A stretch of DNA of 14,034 nt, taken from CAZGSV01 sp964528605. Lineage in GTDB: Bacteria > Armatimonadota > Zipacnadia > CAZGSV01. Under the pieces are notes generated by a model. The model made no database searches. It was not told the origin of the DNA and was given only the letters and a program-made list of their open reading frames with translations. How positions within the stretch are numbered: the stretch's first letter is position 1; each line of letters starts with the position of its first letter. The DNA lies in assembly GCA_964528605.1 (NCBI GenBank), contig CAZGSV010000087.1:1-14034 (forward strand), given 5' to 3'. This document shows positions 1 through 7,165 of this stretch, piece after piece. Made by a program: the position numbers and the translations under genes.

Positions 1-116
1 TCGAACTCCGTGGCGCCGACTTCCTCCCCTTCGTCAACGCCGCCACCGGCCAAGTCCATGTCATCTACCGCGCGGGCCAGGACCATTATGGCATGATTAG
101 TCCCGAGGGCGCCTAG
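1..116 (+). CDS. hpf: Ribosome hibernation promoting factor, long form (C-terminal end only)
   Basis: The 3' end of a gene that begins left of the window; the first complete codon is at 3 and the TAG stop at 114-116. The visible 37 residues include FLPFVNAATGQVHVIYR followed by DHYGMISPEG. This matches the C-terminal dimerisation domain of long-form HPF/RaiA proteins, whose signature is F.VF.NA.TG.V.VVYRR.DG.YGLI.P. In the family this domain joins two 70S ribosomes into an inactive 100S particle in slow-growing cells. The second basic residue of the usual YRR is alanine here (YRAGQD). The N-terminal ribosome-binding domain cannot be seen. The assignment rests on motif recognition over a short stretch. 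Confidence 0.78.
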   Translation, partial: ELRGADFLPFVNAATGQVHVIYRAGQDHYGMISPEGA

Positions 117-137
117 CCCTCAGAAGGCGCATACCCC

Positions 138-482
138 ATGAGGCTGGAGGAGTTTCGGGAAGAGGTCTACCAAGCCTTCGGCCAACGCCTGGAACGCGCC
201 AACGAAACGACGCTGCGGGCCTTCCTCGACAGAATGCAAGCTCTCGTCTACCCCCCCCAGCGCGACGGCGATACCGTTGTGCTGGAGGAGGAGACCGGCG
301 AGCCCGACTACCAGCGCCTGGTGCGCGAGTTCCTCGCCTCCATGCTCCTGCGCGCGGACGAAGAGAACCTGATCGCACTCTGGCTGTTCACCCTCGAACT
401 CTGGTTCTACGTTATGCAGGAGGAGACCGCCCGCCAGTTCGCCGCCTTCCTGCGGGAGATTCACTGGGAGGAAGAAGACTAG
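138..482 (+). CDS. Small hypothetical protein, 114 aa
   Basis: An ATG ORF starting 21 nt after the hpf stop, probably co-transcribed with it. A weak AAGG (about 124-127) lies 10 nt before the ATG. I do not recognise the family. The protein looks largely helical and acidic, ending in EIHWEEED, with a conserved-looking aromatic helix LWLFTLELWFYVMQEE near residues 80-96. It has no signal peptide or clear membrane segment, so it is probably cytoplasmic. A C8 run at 251-258 lies inside the frame. Strong G/C preference at third codon positions and close packing behind hpf support real coding. A hibernation- or stress-related role would be a guess from position only. Confidence 0.7.
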   Translation: MRLEEFREEVYQAFGQRLERANETTLRAFLDRMQALVYPPQRDGDTVVLEEETGEPDYQRLVREFLASMLLRADEENLIALWLFTLELWFYVMQEETARQFAAFLREIHWEEED

Positions 483-485
483 CGC

Positions 486-505
486 CACCCGCGGGCCCGC
501 GGGTG
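486..505. terminator. Perfect 20-bp GC palindrome between convergent genes
   Basis: CACCCGCGGG is followed directly by its reverse complement CCCGCGGGTG. It starts 3 bp after the stop of the 114-aa gene and ends 10 bp before the stop of the minus-strand GH36-like gene. The position fits a bidirectional terminator or 3'-end stabiliser, but neither side has a T tract, so factor-independent termination is uncertain. Confidence 0.4.
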
Positions 506-515
506 CCCAGCGCGC

Positions 516-2969
516 CTACTGCAAGGGCTGCAGGCCGATGTTGAAGCGCTGCCGGCCCTGGTGCTCGTAGGTGATGGTAAGTACTCCAGTGCTGTAGTCG
601 TACCTCAGTTTGCCCTGCCACGCAGGCGGAATGCCGCTGGCGAAGACCTCCTGCCCGCCCACCACCACCGAGCGCAGCGCCGGGCAATACAACTTCAGCA
701 CTCCCGGGACCGAGGCCGGCCCCCAGGCCCACACCGCTAGCCCGCGGTTGCCCTCGATCACCTTGGTGGCGCTGCTCGTCCACATCATCCCGGGTTGCGT
801 GCGCGTTATCAGCAGGCGCAGCGAATTGGGCTCAAGGCGCAGATTCAACCCTCCGCGCGTCAGCAGAAACTGCCCACGCTCAACGTCATACACGCACGTC
901 GCCTCAGCCGCGCGCCCGACCACTGCGCTCAGGTCCACCAGGCGCTCGACCGGTTTGTCCTCGCGGTTGACAACCGCGACGTAGCCGCTCCCGTCGCACA
1001 CCGTGCCGAACACGTCAATGGGGAACCGCCCACCCTGCACGCGCAGGCTGCCCTGGAAAGGGCGCAGGGCGTTGAGCAGGCCGCGGTACTCGGTAAGCGC
1101 CTGAGGTGACAGTTGCTCGAGGTCAAACGAAAGCCCCACCGCAGCCCCCAACGCTGCCGCCGCTCCCAGCCACTGCCGGTTGAGGACGGAGGTGCCGGGG
1201 GACTCCATGACCAAACCCAGGTGCGGTCGCTGCCCGAGCATTATCCGTTGGGCAAGTGCCTCGTCCACGTGTTCCAGCAGCCCCCAGGTCGGATACTCGC
1301 CGCGGAAGGCCGGCCGCTCCTCGGCGCTGCGGAAGCAGTGCGCCAACGGTGCGGCCGCCGGCGGGTTCAGCCACCCGCCCTCGAGGTAGCAGGAAGGGGA
1401 GCAAGCGCTCGCTGCCCCGTGGATGGCATCGTAGATCGCCAGCGTCTGCGAGGCGGAGGCAAAGTGCTCTCCCTGGGCCAAGCGGCCCTCCCGCTCCAGG
1501 GTGTCCAGCCGCCCCCCCGCCAGCCCCTCCAACTTCACGCCGTCCACGTGAGACTCCTCAAGCAGACGCCGCACCACCGAGTCCTCGAAGTAGCGCCGAA
1601 AGGCCGGGTTCTGGAAATCGCACAGGTAGCGGCTATCCCCCAGCGGTAGGAACCAAGTGGGATTGCCTGCGACCAGAGACGGGAGCCAGAGCCAGTTCAG
1701 CCCGGGGGCTTCGGTAGCGCCGTACACCACCGGCAGCGACAGCGTGACCACGACCTTGACGCCCCGCGCGTGCGCGCGGTCCACCACCGCCCGTAGCCCC
1801 TTGGGGAACTTGGCCGGGTCCGGCGTCGCCCATCCTGCCTCGGCCGCCTCGCCCACCTGATACCACCCCAGGTCCACCACCACCATCCAAGATCCCAAGT
1901 CGTTCAGGCGTGAGGACAAATACCCAACCTGGCGATCGAGGGCCGCCTCCGTCACCCGAACGCCGTAGGGATACCAGCTGTCCCACTGGTAGCGCACCCA
2001 GTCCGGCACCGGAGCAGGCGGGTAGAGCCGCGCCATCAACTGCTTATACTCCTCGAAGGCCCAGGCCGGCGCCTCCGCCTGAGCCACTTGCAGCAGCAGG
2101 CGCGGTGACCAGATCTCCGCACCCGGCGGATAGCTGGGCCCCGTGTCCCAAGCGTACAAGCCTAGCGACGCCCGTCCTCCCACGCCTGCGTAGCGCAGCA
2201 GCATCGGCCCTTCGCACCAGTCGAGCGCCGCGGCCAGAATGCCGCCCGCCACCGGCTCCCCCGCGAACAGCAGGGGGGCCCCTTGCGCGACTCCCACCTC
2301 GTGCAGCTCCCCGTCGAGCGTCGCAGGCTGCATGAAGAAGCGATCACTCTCGCCGATGGCCGTCAAACTGGAACGCCCGTGGTCGAAGACGCTATGCTCC
2401 AGCGCCAAGTACTCGAATCCCGGCTTCAACTGGTAGGTCGCCGCGGCCACGTTCCTGAGCCCCAACTGAAGCACCACATAACTACGCCCATTCGCCAGCC
2501 AGGCCCGTAGCACAAACGCTTGCGCCCCTGCCGCCTTCTCAAGCGGGAACTCAGCCTCGAGCCGGTAGCCCCCCCCTAGGCCTGGCTCGAAGAAAGACTC
2601 GATCTGGTACGATGCCTGTGCGGCGCCCGACGAGGCAGCCTCGGCAAGCACGAGGCGCCCGAGACCGGCCAGGTTGATGGCAGGCGAGGCCTGCGGAATG
2701 AGCCATCGACCTCGCACGGCGTCCCACAGACGCAGCCGCCCTGCCTGCGGCCCCGCGCGGCCCACGAGCAGTGCCACGCGGTCGTTGCACAGCCCCACCT
2801 CAAGCGTCTCCTCCAGCAGCAGCGGCCGCGCGCGCCCCTGCCGAGCCTGAGCCTCCTTGGCCGCCAGAGAGACCTGTTGCTCGACCTGCGCGCTGGCGCT
2901 CCCTGCCGCAAGAGCCCAAGCCAGCGCCAGCGCGACTGCAAGCGTTGTGATGTTCGCACACCTTCGCAT
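516..2969 (-). CDS. Secreted GH36-like (melibiase-type) glycosidase homologue with atypical active site
   Basis: Predicted 817-aa exported protein. I chose the ATG at 2969 because it starts a clean signal peptide (MRRCANITTLAVALALAWAL, then ASA|Q). A longer frame opens with GTG at 3008, but that lies inside the promoter candidate and has no ribosome site. Residues about 30-307 look like the GH36 N-terminal beta-sandwich. A TIM barrel follows at about 325-630, with WDSWYPYG (329-336), VVVDLGWY (around D366), and an FPKGLRAVVDRAHARGVKVVV strand-helix typical of alpha-galactosidases. A beta-rich C-terminal part completes it. The nucleophile strand reads DGVKLEG (E481), where GH36 has Asp after K-x. 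The acid/base loop reads FRSAEER (547-552), where the family has S-D. It may have altered specificity or be inactive. It is convergent with the 114-aa gene and divergent from a canonical GH36 gene. Fold assignment is fairly secure; activity is not. Confidence 0.8.
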   Translation of the reverse strand: MRRCANITTLAVALALAWALAAGSASAQVEQQVSLAAKEAQARQGRARPLLLEETLEVGLCNDRVALLVGRAGPQAGRLRLWDAVRGRWLIPQASPAINLAGLGRLVLAEAASSGAAQASYQIESFFEPGLGGGYRLEAEFPLEKAAGAQAFVLRAWLANGRSYVVLQLGLRNVAAATYQLKPGFEYLALEHSVFDHGRSSLTAIGESDRFFMQPATLDGELHEVGVAQGAPLLFAGEPVAGGILAAALDWCEGPMLLRYAGVGGRASLGLYAWDTGPSYPPGAEIWSPRLLLQVAQAEAPAWAFEEYKQLMARLYPPAPVPDWVRYQWDSWYPYGVRVTEAALDRQVGYLSSRLNDLGSWMVVVDLGWYQVGEAAEAGWATPDPAKFPKGLRAVVDRAHARGVKVVVTLSLPVVYGATEAPGLNWLWLPSLVAGNPTWFLPLGDSRYLCDFQNPAFRRYFEDSVVRRLLEESHVDGVKLEGLAGGRLDTLEREGRLAQGEHFASASQTLAIYDAIHGAASACSPSCYLEGGWLNPPAAAPLAHCFRSAEERPAFRGEYPTWGLLEHVDEALAQRIMLGQRPHLGLVMESPGTSVLNRQWLGAAAALGAAVGLSFDLEQLSPQALTEYRGLLNALRPFQGSLRVQGGRFPIDVFGTVCDGSGYVAVVNREDKPVERLVDLSAVVGRAAEATCVYDVERGQFLLTRGGLNLRLEPNSLRLLITRTQPGMMWTSSATKVIEGNRGLAVWAWGPASVPGVLKLYCPALRSVVVGGQEVFASGIPPAWQGKLRYDYSTGVLTITYEHQGRQRFNIGLQPLQ

Positions 2970-2987
2970 GTGTACCGACTCGCGCAG

Positions 2988-3016
2988 AGCAAACCATCTT
3001 GCCCGCACCGGGTCAA
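2988..3016 (-). promoter_or_regulatory. Candidate promoter for the minus-strand GH36-like gene
   Basis: Read on the minus strand: TTGACC (plus 3011-3016), a 17-nt spacer, then TTTGCT (plus 2988-2993) preceded by TGG as an extended -10. The -35 is 5/6 to consensus and the -10 is weak. The start of transcription would be near 2981, giving a leader of about 12 nt before the ATG at 2969 and excluding the upstream GTG at 3008. Confidence 0.35.
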
Positions 3017-3021
3017 CCCGG
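3008..3021. promoter_or_regulatory. Candidate operator: inverted repeat over the -35 element
   Basis: CCGGGT-CA-ACCCGG is an inverted repeat with perfect 6-bp arms. On the minus strand the TTGACC -35 hexamer lies in its centre, so a protein bound here would block that promoter. No regulator gene of the usual sugar type (LacI, AraC, GntR) is in the window, so the binding partner is unknown. Confidence 0.27.
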
Positions 3022-3032
3022 AAGGGAGGAAG

Positions 3033-3059
3033 CGGCCAGCGACCAGTGACCAGTGGCCG
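3033..3059. repeat. Small inverted repeat enclosing a GACCAGT tandem
   Basis: CGGCCA (3033-3038) and TGGCCG (3054-3059) are complementary arms. Between them GACCAGT occurs twice in tandem (3041-3047, 3048-3054). It lies in the 251-bp divergent intergenic region. Function unknown. Confidence 0.4.
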
Positions 3060-3068
3060 TGAGGGACG

Positions 3069-3111
3069 GCGAAAATGGGGACAGTAACCATTTTCGCGCC
3101 GCCGGTCCCCA
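3069..3111 (+). repeat. REP-like hairpin, family A, single copy
   Basis: GCGAAAATGG (3069-3078) pairs perfectly with CCATTTTCGC (3088-3097) around a GGACAGTAA loop. A second pairing joins TGGGGAC (3076-3082) with GTCCCCA (3105-3111), giving two mutually exclusive folds. The 19-mer GAAAATGGGGACAGTAACC (3071-3089) recurs exactly at 7021-7039 and, inverted with one mismatch, at 7093-7111. Such short hairpins are typical of non-autonomous REP sequences spread by Y1 (REP-associated) transposases. No transposase is present here. Confidence 0.75.
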
Positions 3112-3117
3112 CTGCCT

Positions 3118-3147
3118 TTGACTGCGGCTGGCGTTGGCTTCTACACT
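3118..3147 (+). promoter_or_regulatory. Sigma-70-type promoter of the GH36 / DUF4838 unit
   Basis: TTGACT (3118-3123), an 18-nt spacer, then TACACT (3142-3147). The -35 is 5/6 and the -10 is 4/6 to consensus. The start of transcription would be near 3154, leaving a leader of about 67 nt. A longer in-frame ATG at 3134 falls between the two boxes and therefore cannot be the start. Confidence 0.55.
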
Positions 3148-3206
3148 AGCGGCCGGGCGTCACGGGTCCACGGTCCCGTCATTCAGAGCAGGCTGCCGCA
3201 ACAAGC

Positions 3207-3211
3207 GGAGG
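3207..3211 (+). promoter_or_regulatory. Ribosome binding site fixing the GH36 start
   Basis: GGAGG lies 9 nt before the ATG at 3221. This selects that ATG over the in-frame ATG at 3134. Confidence 0.7.
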
Positions 3212-3220
3212 CGAGAGCAC

Positions 3221-5173
3221 ATGTTCGCAGTGTTCCCGGTGACGATGGTCTTCCTAGCGATGGGCAACAACCCCGCCGAGGACTGGCTCAACAATGGTTT
3301 CAGCGCAGGCACGCCGCCGCCCTTCTCCTTCAAGTACGGCGGCAGGCCATCGTCGCGTTTCATCACCGGATGGCGTTCTCAACACAGCGCCCAACAACTG
3401 GACGGCTCCCGCACGGAGCACACGTTCACCTACACCGATCCGCAGACCAAACTCGAGGTCCGCGCCGAATGCACCCTCTTCAGCGACTTCCCTGCCGTCG
3501 AGTGGGTGCTGAAGTTCACGAACAACGGCGCTGAGGACACGCCCATAATCGAGAGCGTGCAAGCGCTTGATGCCATCTTTGCGGCCAGCGTCAGCAGCGA
3601 GACGGTCCTGCACCGAGCCCTCGGCAGCAATGCCGCGCGCACCGACTTCGCCCCTGTGGACGAAGTGGTCCGACCCGGCGCGCCCGTGCAACTCGCCACC
3701 GTCGGCGGCCGGTCATCGAACACCAACGCGCTCCCCTTCTTCAACCTAGACTTCGAGGGCAGCGAAGGCGTCATCATCGCCGTCGGATGGTCCGGCCAGT
3801 GGGCCGCCTCCTTCGCCAAGCAGGAGAGCAGCGGCGTTGAGGTGAAGGCCGGAATGGAGTTGACCCACCTCACATTGCGCCCGGGTGAGCAAATCCGCAC
3901 GCCCCGAATCCTGCTGCTCTTCTGGAGCGGCGACGACTACCTCGCCGGCCAGAACCTCTTCCGACGCTTCATCATCGCTCACCATATGCCTCACCACAAC
4001 GGCCAGCCGGTTACCCTCCCCTTCGCCTGTTGCGCGTCGCAACTGTACGAGGAGTCGAACAAGGCTACCGAGGAAAACCAGCTAGACTTCGCAAAGCGCT
4101 TTCAACAGTTCGGCGTGGAGTACTTCTGGATAGACGCCGGCTGGTTCGAAGGCCGCTGGCCCAACGGCGTCGGCAATTGGTCCGTGCGCAAGGATGGCTT
4201 CCCCCGCGGCCTGAGACCGGTCTCGGACGCCGTCAGGAAGATGGGCATGGGATTCGTCCTCTGGTTCGAGCCCGAGCGCGTCTTTCAGGGCTCCTGGATT
4301 GACCGCGAGCATCCGGAGTGGGTCCTGCGCCTGCCGGACAACCCCAACGGCCTGCTCGACCTGGGCAACGAGCAGGCGCGCCAGTGGCTCACTGACCACA
4401 TCTCAGGGATGATCGAGAGCGAGGGAATAAGCGTCTACCGCCAGGACTTCAACATGGACCCACTGCCTTTCTGGCGCTTGGCGGACGAGCCGGACCGGCA
4501 GGGGATGAGCGAGATCCGCCACCTCGAGGGGCTCTACAAGTTCTGGGACGAGTTACTTCGCAGGCACCCCGCCCTGATCATTGACAACTGCGCCAGCGGC
4601 GGGCGGCGCATAGACTTGGAGACCGTCTCGCGCAGCGTCGCCCTCTGGCGCACCGACTACCAGTACTTCGAGCCCAACGGCTATCAGTCCCACACTTACG
4701 GGATTAGCCTCTGGCTGCCCTCGACCAGCACCGGCAGCGGCAACCCAGACACCTACGCGTTCCGCAGTTCCATGAACAACGGCCTCAACATCGGCTGGAA
4801 CCCGTATCTGCCTGAGGTGCCGGTGGAGCGCGCGAAGGCGCTAACCAGCGAGTTCAAGCGGCTGCGCCATTTCTTCTTCGGCGATTTCTACCCACTCACG
4901 TCGCACAGCGTGACCGACGACACCTGGATTGCATACCAGTTCCATCGCCCCGACGAGCGCGCGGGAATGGTGCTGGCGTTCCGCCGGCCGGAGTGCCCGA
5001 CGGAGAGCCTCCGCGTGCGGCTGCGAGGCCTCACGCCCAGTGCCCGCTACGAAGTCAGTTTCGAAGACGCAGCGGTGAAGCAGACGCTGACGGGAAAGGA
5101 ACTCGGCGAAGGGTTCGAACTAACCGCCCCGGCCCCGCGCATGGCGATCCTCGTGACCTACCGGGAATCGTGA
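3221..5173 (+). CDS. GH36-family alpha-galactosidase-type glycoside hydrolase
   Basis: Predicted 650-aa retaining glycosidase that would hydrolyse terminal alpha-galactosyl or related alpha-linked sugars. The N-terminal beta-sandwich spans about 20-265. The TIM barrel shows YFWIDAGWF (300-308), GNWSVRKDGFPRGLRPVSDA (318-337), VLWFEPERV (346-354), and YRQDFN with the presumed nucleophile D409. Also present are DNCASGGRRIDLE (455-467) and LWRTDY with the presumed acid/base D479. A small beta domain closes the protein after about 570. The nucleophile motif is RQDFN instead of the textbook KWDxN, a variant of the same site. The N-terminus MFAVFPVTMVFLAMG is hydrophobic but lacks basic residues, so export is uncertain. 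A strong promoter and GGAGG precede it, and the DUF4838 gene follows after 71 bp. The exact sugar is inferred only at family level; alpha-N-acetylgalactosaminidase is an alternative. Confidence 0.9.
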   Translation: MFAVFPVTMVFLAMGNNPAEDWLNNGFSAGTPPPFSFKYGGRPSSRFITGWRSQHSAQQLDGSRTEHTFTYTDPQTKLEVRAECTLFSDFPAVEWVLKFTNNGAEDTPIIESVQALDAIFAASVSSETVLHRALGSNAARTDFAPVDEVVRPGAPVQLATVGGRSSNTNALPFFNLDFEGSEGVIIAVGWSGQWAASFAKQESSGVEVKAGMELTHLTLRPGEQIRTPRILLLFWSGDDYLAGQNLFRRFIIAHHMPHHNGQPVTLPFACCASQLYEESNKATEENQLDFAKRFQQFGVEYFWIDAGWFEGRWPNGVGNWSVRKDGFPRGLRPVSDAVRKMGMGFVLWFEPERVFQGSWIDREHPEWVLRLPDNPNGLLDLGNEQARQWLTDHISGMIESEGISVYRQDFNMDPLPFWRLADEPDRQGMSEIRHLEGLYKFWDELLRRHPALIIDNCASGGRRIDLETVSRSVALWRTDYQYFEPNGYQSHTYGISLWLPSTSTGSGNPDTYAFRSSMNNGLNIGWNPYLPEVPVERAKALTSEFKRLRHFFFGDFYPLTSHSVTDDTWIAYQFHRPDERAGMVLAFRRPECPTESLRVRLRGLTPSARYEVSFEDAAVKQTLTGKELGEGFELTAPAPRMAILVTYRES

Positions 5174-5192
5174 CACACGGCGCGCTTCTGGC

Positions 5193-5214
5193 CTGAGAGA
5201 GCCCGTTCTCTCGG
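5193..5214 (+). other. Intergenic hairpin between GH36 and DUF4838 genes
   Basis: CTGAGAGA (5193-5200) pairs with TCTCTCGG (5207-5214) around a six-base loop, including one T-G pair. No T tract follows, so it looks more like an mRNA-processing or stabilising stem inside an operon than a terminator. Confidence 0.35.
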
Positions 5215-5244
5215 CGCCCACGCCCGCTCAAGAGGGAGGCGCAT

Positions 5245-7089
5245 ATGCTGCACGCATTGTGGTCGGCCGCGATGTTGACCGTGTTGGCCGCCTCCGGGCC
5301 AGCGGCCCGGGACGCCGGTGCGCTGCGCATCGCCGCGCAGGGAGCAAGCGACTACTGCATTGTCGTGCCGGACAACACCACCCCCGTGATTGACTACGCG
5401 GCGCTCGAACTTCAGCACTTCCTCCGCGAGCTGTCGGGCGCCACGCTCCCGATTGTCCGGGAGAGTGAAGCAGGCTCAGCGCCCGCGTTTCTCCTCGGGC
5501 CCAGCGCACGTGTGCCCATGCGCGCCCTCAGCAACCGCCTGAATCGCCTGAGAGAGGACGGCGTGCTCATCAAGACGCGCGGGAGGGACATCATCCTCCT
5601 CGGCAGCAACCCCCGCGGGCAACTGTACAGCGTCTACGTCCTGCTCGAGCGCTTCCTCGGTGTGCGCTTCCTCGCGCGCGATTGCACCGTCGTGCCCAAG
5701 CGGCAGGAAATCACGCTTCCCCGCATAGACTACGCCTACTCACCTCCGTTCATGTATCGCGAGACGCTCTACTTCGACAGTTTCCCCAAGGAGATCGCCG
5801 CGCGGCAGAGGCTCAACGGGCCCACTTCCCAATGCAACGAGACCGTGGGCGGAAAGATAGCGCTCTACCCTTACGTCCACAGTTCCTCCCTGCTCGCGCC
5901 GCCCAGCAAGTACTTCGCCGAGCACCCCGAGTACTTCAGCCTGGTCAATGGCCAGCGCACCAACGCCACCGTGCATGGCCAACTGTGTCTCACCAATCCC
6001 GACGTGCTGAAAATCGCGACCGAGCAAGTGCTCCAGTGGATCCACGAGCGCCCCGAGGTGCCCATCTTCGACGTCTCGCAGAACGACGGCGGCGGCGCCT
6101 GCGAATGCGAGAAGTGCATGGCAGTCGTCAACGAGGAGGGGTCGCAGCACGGGCCCATCCTCCGCTTCGTCAACGCCATCGCCGACGTGGTCGCCCAGGA
6201 GCACCCCGACAAGTGGGTCGAGACCTTAGCCTACGCCTACTCGGCCAAACCACCGGCCCTCACCAAGCCGCGCGCCAACGTCATCATCCGCCTGTGCCAC
6301 GCCGGCTGCTATTTCCACGGCTTCGAGCGCTGCGGCCTGGGCGCCAACCTGACCACCTACCTCACCGAGTGGAGCAAACTCACCCGCCGCATCTTCATCT
6401 GGCACTACGCCACCAACTTCGCGCATTACTTCGCGCCCAATCAGAACCTGGCCGGCCTCTCGGAGGACATCAAGTACTACGCCGCGCACGGCGTTAACGG
6501 CCTCATGATCCAAGGCGACTACCAAAGCCCGGGCGGGGAGTTGGCGGAAGTACGGGAGTATCTGGCCGCGCAACTAATGTGGGACCCGAGCCGCGATCCC
6601 ATGCAGATCCGCCGCGAGTTCTGCGCCGGCTACTACGGCACCGCCGCGGACCACGTGCTGGAGTACCTGGCGCTCACGGACGAGACCGCCCGCGACCCCA
6701 ACGTCCACGCTTTCGGCGCCTGGGACCCGCAGAACACCGTGACCCCGGAGTTCGTCGCCAAGGGGCTTGAGATGCTGAGCCGCGCACGGGCGCAGGCGGG
6801 CAGCACCGAAGTCGCCAATCGCGTCGCCAAGTTGCTGCTGCCGCTTTGGTACATGCAACTGACATACCCGGAACGTTACGCCCTCGAGCCCGGCGACGGT
6901 GCCCGGGTCGTGCGGGAGGTCAAAGCGGTCATAGAGGCCAACCGCATCACCCGCGTGCGCGAGGGCGACGAGGACGCCTCGGTGTGGCTGTCTCAGATGG
7001 AGGCGCGCTCCGCAGCCTTGGAAAATGGGGACAGTAACCGTTCTCCTGCCGAGTGCCGCATAGCGCGCACGACCACCGAAAATGGCTAG
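5245..7089 (+). CDS. Secreted DUF4838-family protein with repeat-derived C-terminus
   Basis: Predicted 614 aa; the ATG has GGGAGG 5 nt upstream. The N-terminus MLHALWSAAMLTVLAASGPA resembles a weak signal peptide. Residues about 28-165 contain ALELQHFLRELSGATLPIV, like the small N-terminal domain before GH67/GH20-type barrels. The rest is the DUF4838 barrel, recognised by HGQLCLTNPDV (245-255) and SQNDGGGACECEKC (278-291), whose three clustered cysteines are a family hallmark. Family function is unassigned; such proteins often sit beside polysaccharide-degrading enzymes. Residues 593-614 (ENGDSN onward, ending TENG) are translated from a REP-like element that also supplies the TAG stop, so the native C-terminus has been replaced or extended. 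Probably co-transcribed with the GH36 gene 71 bp upstream. Confidence 0.85.
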   Translation: MLHALWSAAMLTVLAASGPAARDAGALRIAAQGASDYCIVVPDNTTPVIDYAALELQHFLRELSGATLPIVRESEAGSAPAFLLGPSARVPMRALSNRLNRLREDGVLIKTRGRDIILLGSNPRGQLYSVYVLLERFLGVRFLARDCTVVPKRQEITLPRIDYAYSPPFMYRETLYFDSFPKEIAARQRLNGPTSQCNETVGGKIALYPYVHSSSLLAPPSKYFAEHPEYFSLVNGQRTNATVHGQLCLTNPDVLKIATEQVLQWIHERPEVPIFDVSQNDGGGACECEKCMAVVNEEGSQHGPILRFVNAIADVVAQEHPDKWVETLAYAYSAKPPALTKPRANVIIRLCHAGCYFHGFERCGLGANLTTYLTEWSKLTRRIFIWHYATNFAHYFAPNQNLAGLSEDIKYYAAHGVNGLMIQGDYQSPGGELAEVREYLAAQLMWDPSRDPMQIRREFCAGYYGTAADHVLEYLALTDETARDPNVHAFGAWDPQNTVTPEFVAKGLEMLSRARAQAGSTEVANRVAKLLLPLWYMQLTYPERYALEPGDGARVVREVKAVIEANRITRVREGDEDASVWLSQMEARSAALENGDSNRSPAECRIARTTTENG

Positions 7090-7112
7090 GATGGTTGCTG
7101 TCCCCATTTTCC
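7020..7112. repeat. REPIN-like element, family A (93 bp, two inverted REPs)
   Basis: The left arm GGAAAATGGGGACAGTAACC (7020-7039) and right arm GGTTGCTGTCCCCATTTTCC (7093-7112) are inverted repeats with one mismatch over 20 bp. Each arm also lies in its own hairpin: 7020-7028 with 7038-7046 (imperfect), and GAAAATGG 7078-7085 with CCATTTTC 7104-7111. The left part lies inside the DUF4838 coding frame and the stop codon (7087-7089) is within the element. It belongs to the same family as the single copy at 3069-3111. Confidence 0.8.
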
Positions 7113-7120
7113 CGCCCACC

Positions 7121-7138
7121 CGACGGCCTTAGCCGTCG
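7121..7138. repeat. Hairpin CGACGGC-CTTA-GCCGTCG
   Basis: A perfect 7-bp stem with a 4-nt loop, 8 bp after the REPIN and 31 bp after the DUF4838 stop. A similar hairpin with swapped inner pairs occurs at 11606-11622. It may act as a 3'-end stem for the GH36/DUF4838 transcript, though no T tract follows. Confidence 0.45.
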
Positions 7139-7165
7139 AGGAACGCGGCGGACCTCCGATTCCCC

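Noticed and set aside
2970..3008. GTG start at 3008 for the minus-strand GH36-like gene
   Set aside because: It would put 13 residues before a clean signal peptide, has no Shine-Dalgarno, and overlaps the promoter candidate.
3134..3220. Longer N-terminus for the GH36 gene starting at 3134
   Set aside because: The ATG lies between promoter boxes, lacks a ribosome site, and the added residues are basic and unlike the family; 3221 has GGAGG at 9 nt.
5682..6497. 271-aa plus-strand frame inside the DUF4838 gene
   Set aside because: Out-of-frame shadow, Arg/His/Pro-rich, no motif; the DUF4838 frame is clearly the coding one.
3069..7112. Composite transposon
   Set aside because: No transposase, no target-site duplication seen, and the ends are short REP-like hairpins rather than insertion sequences; kept only as a weak cassette hypothesis.
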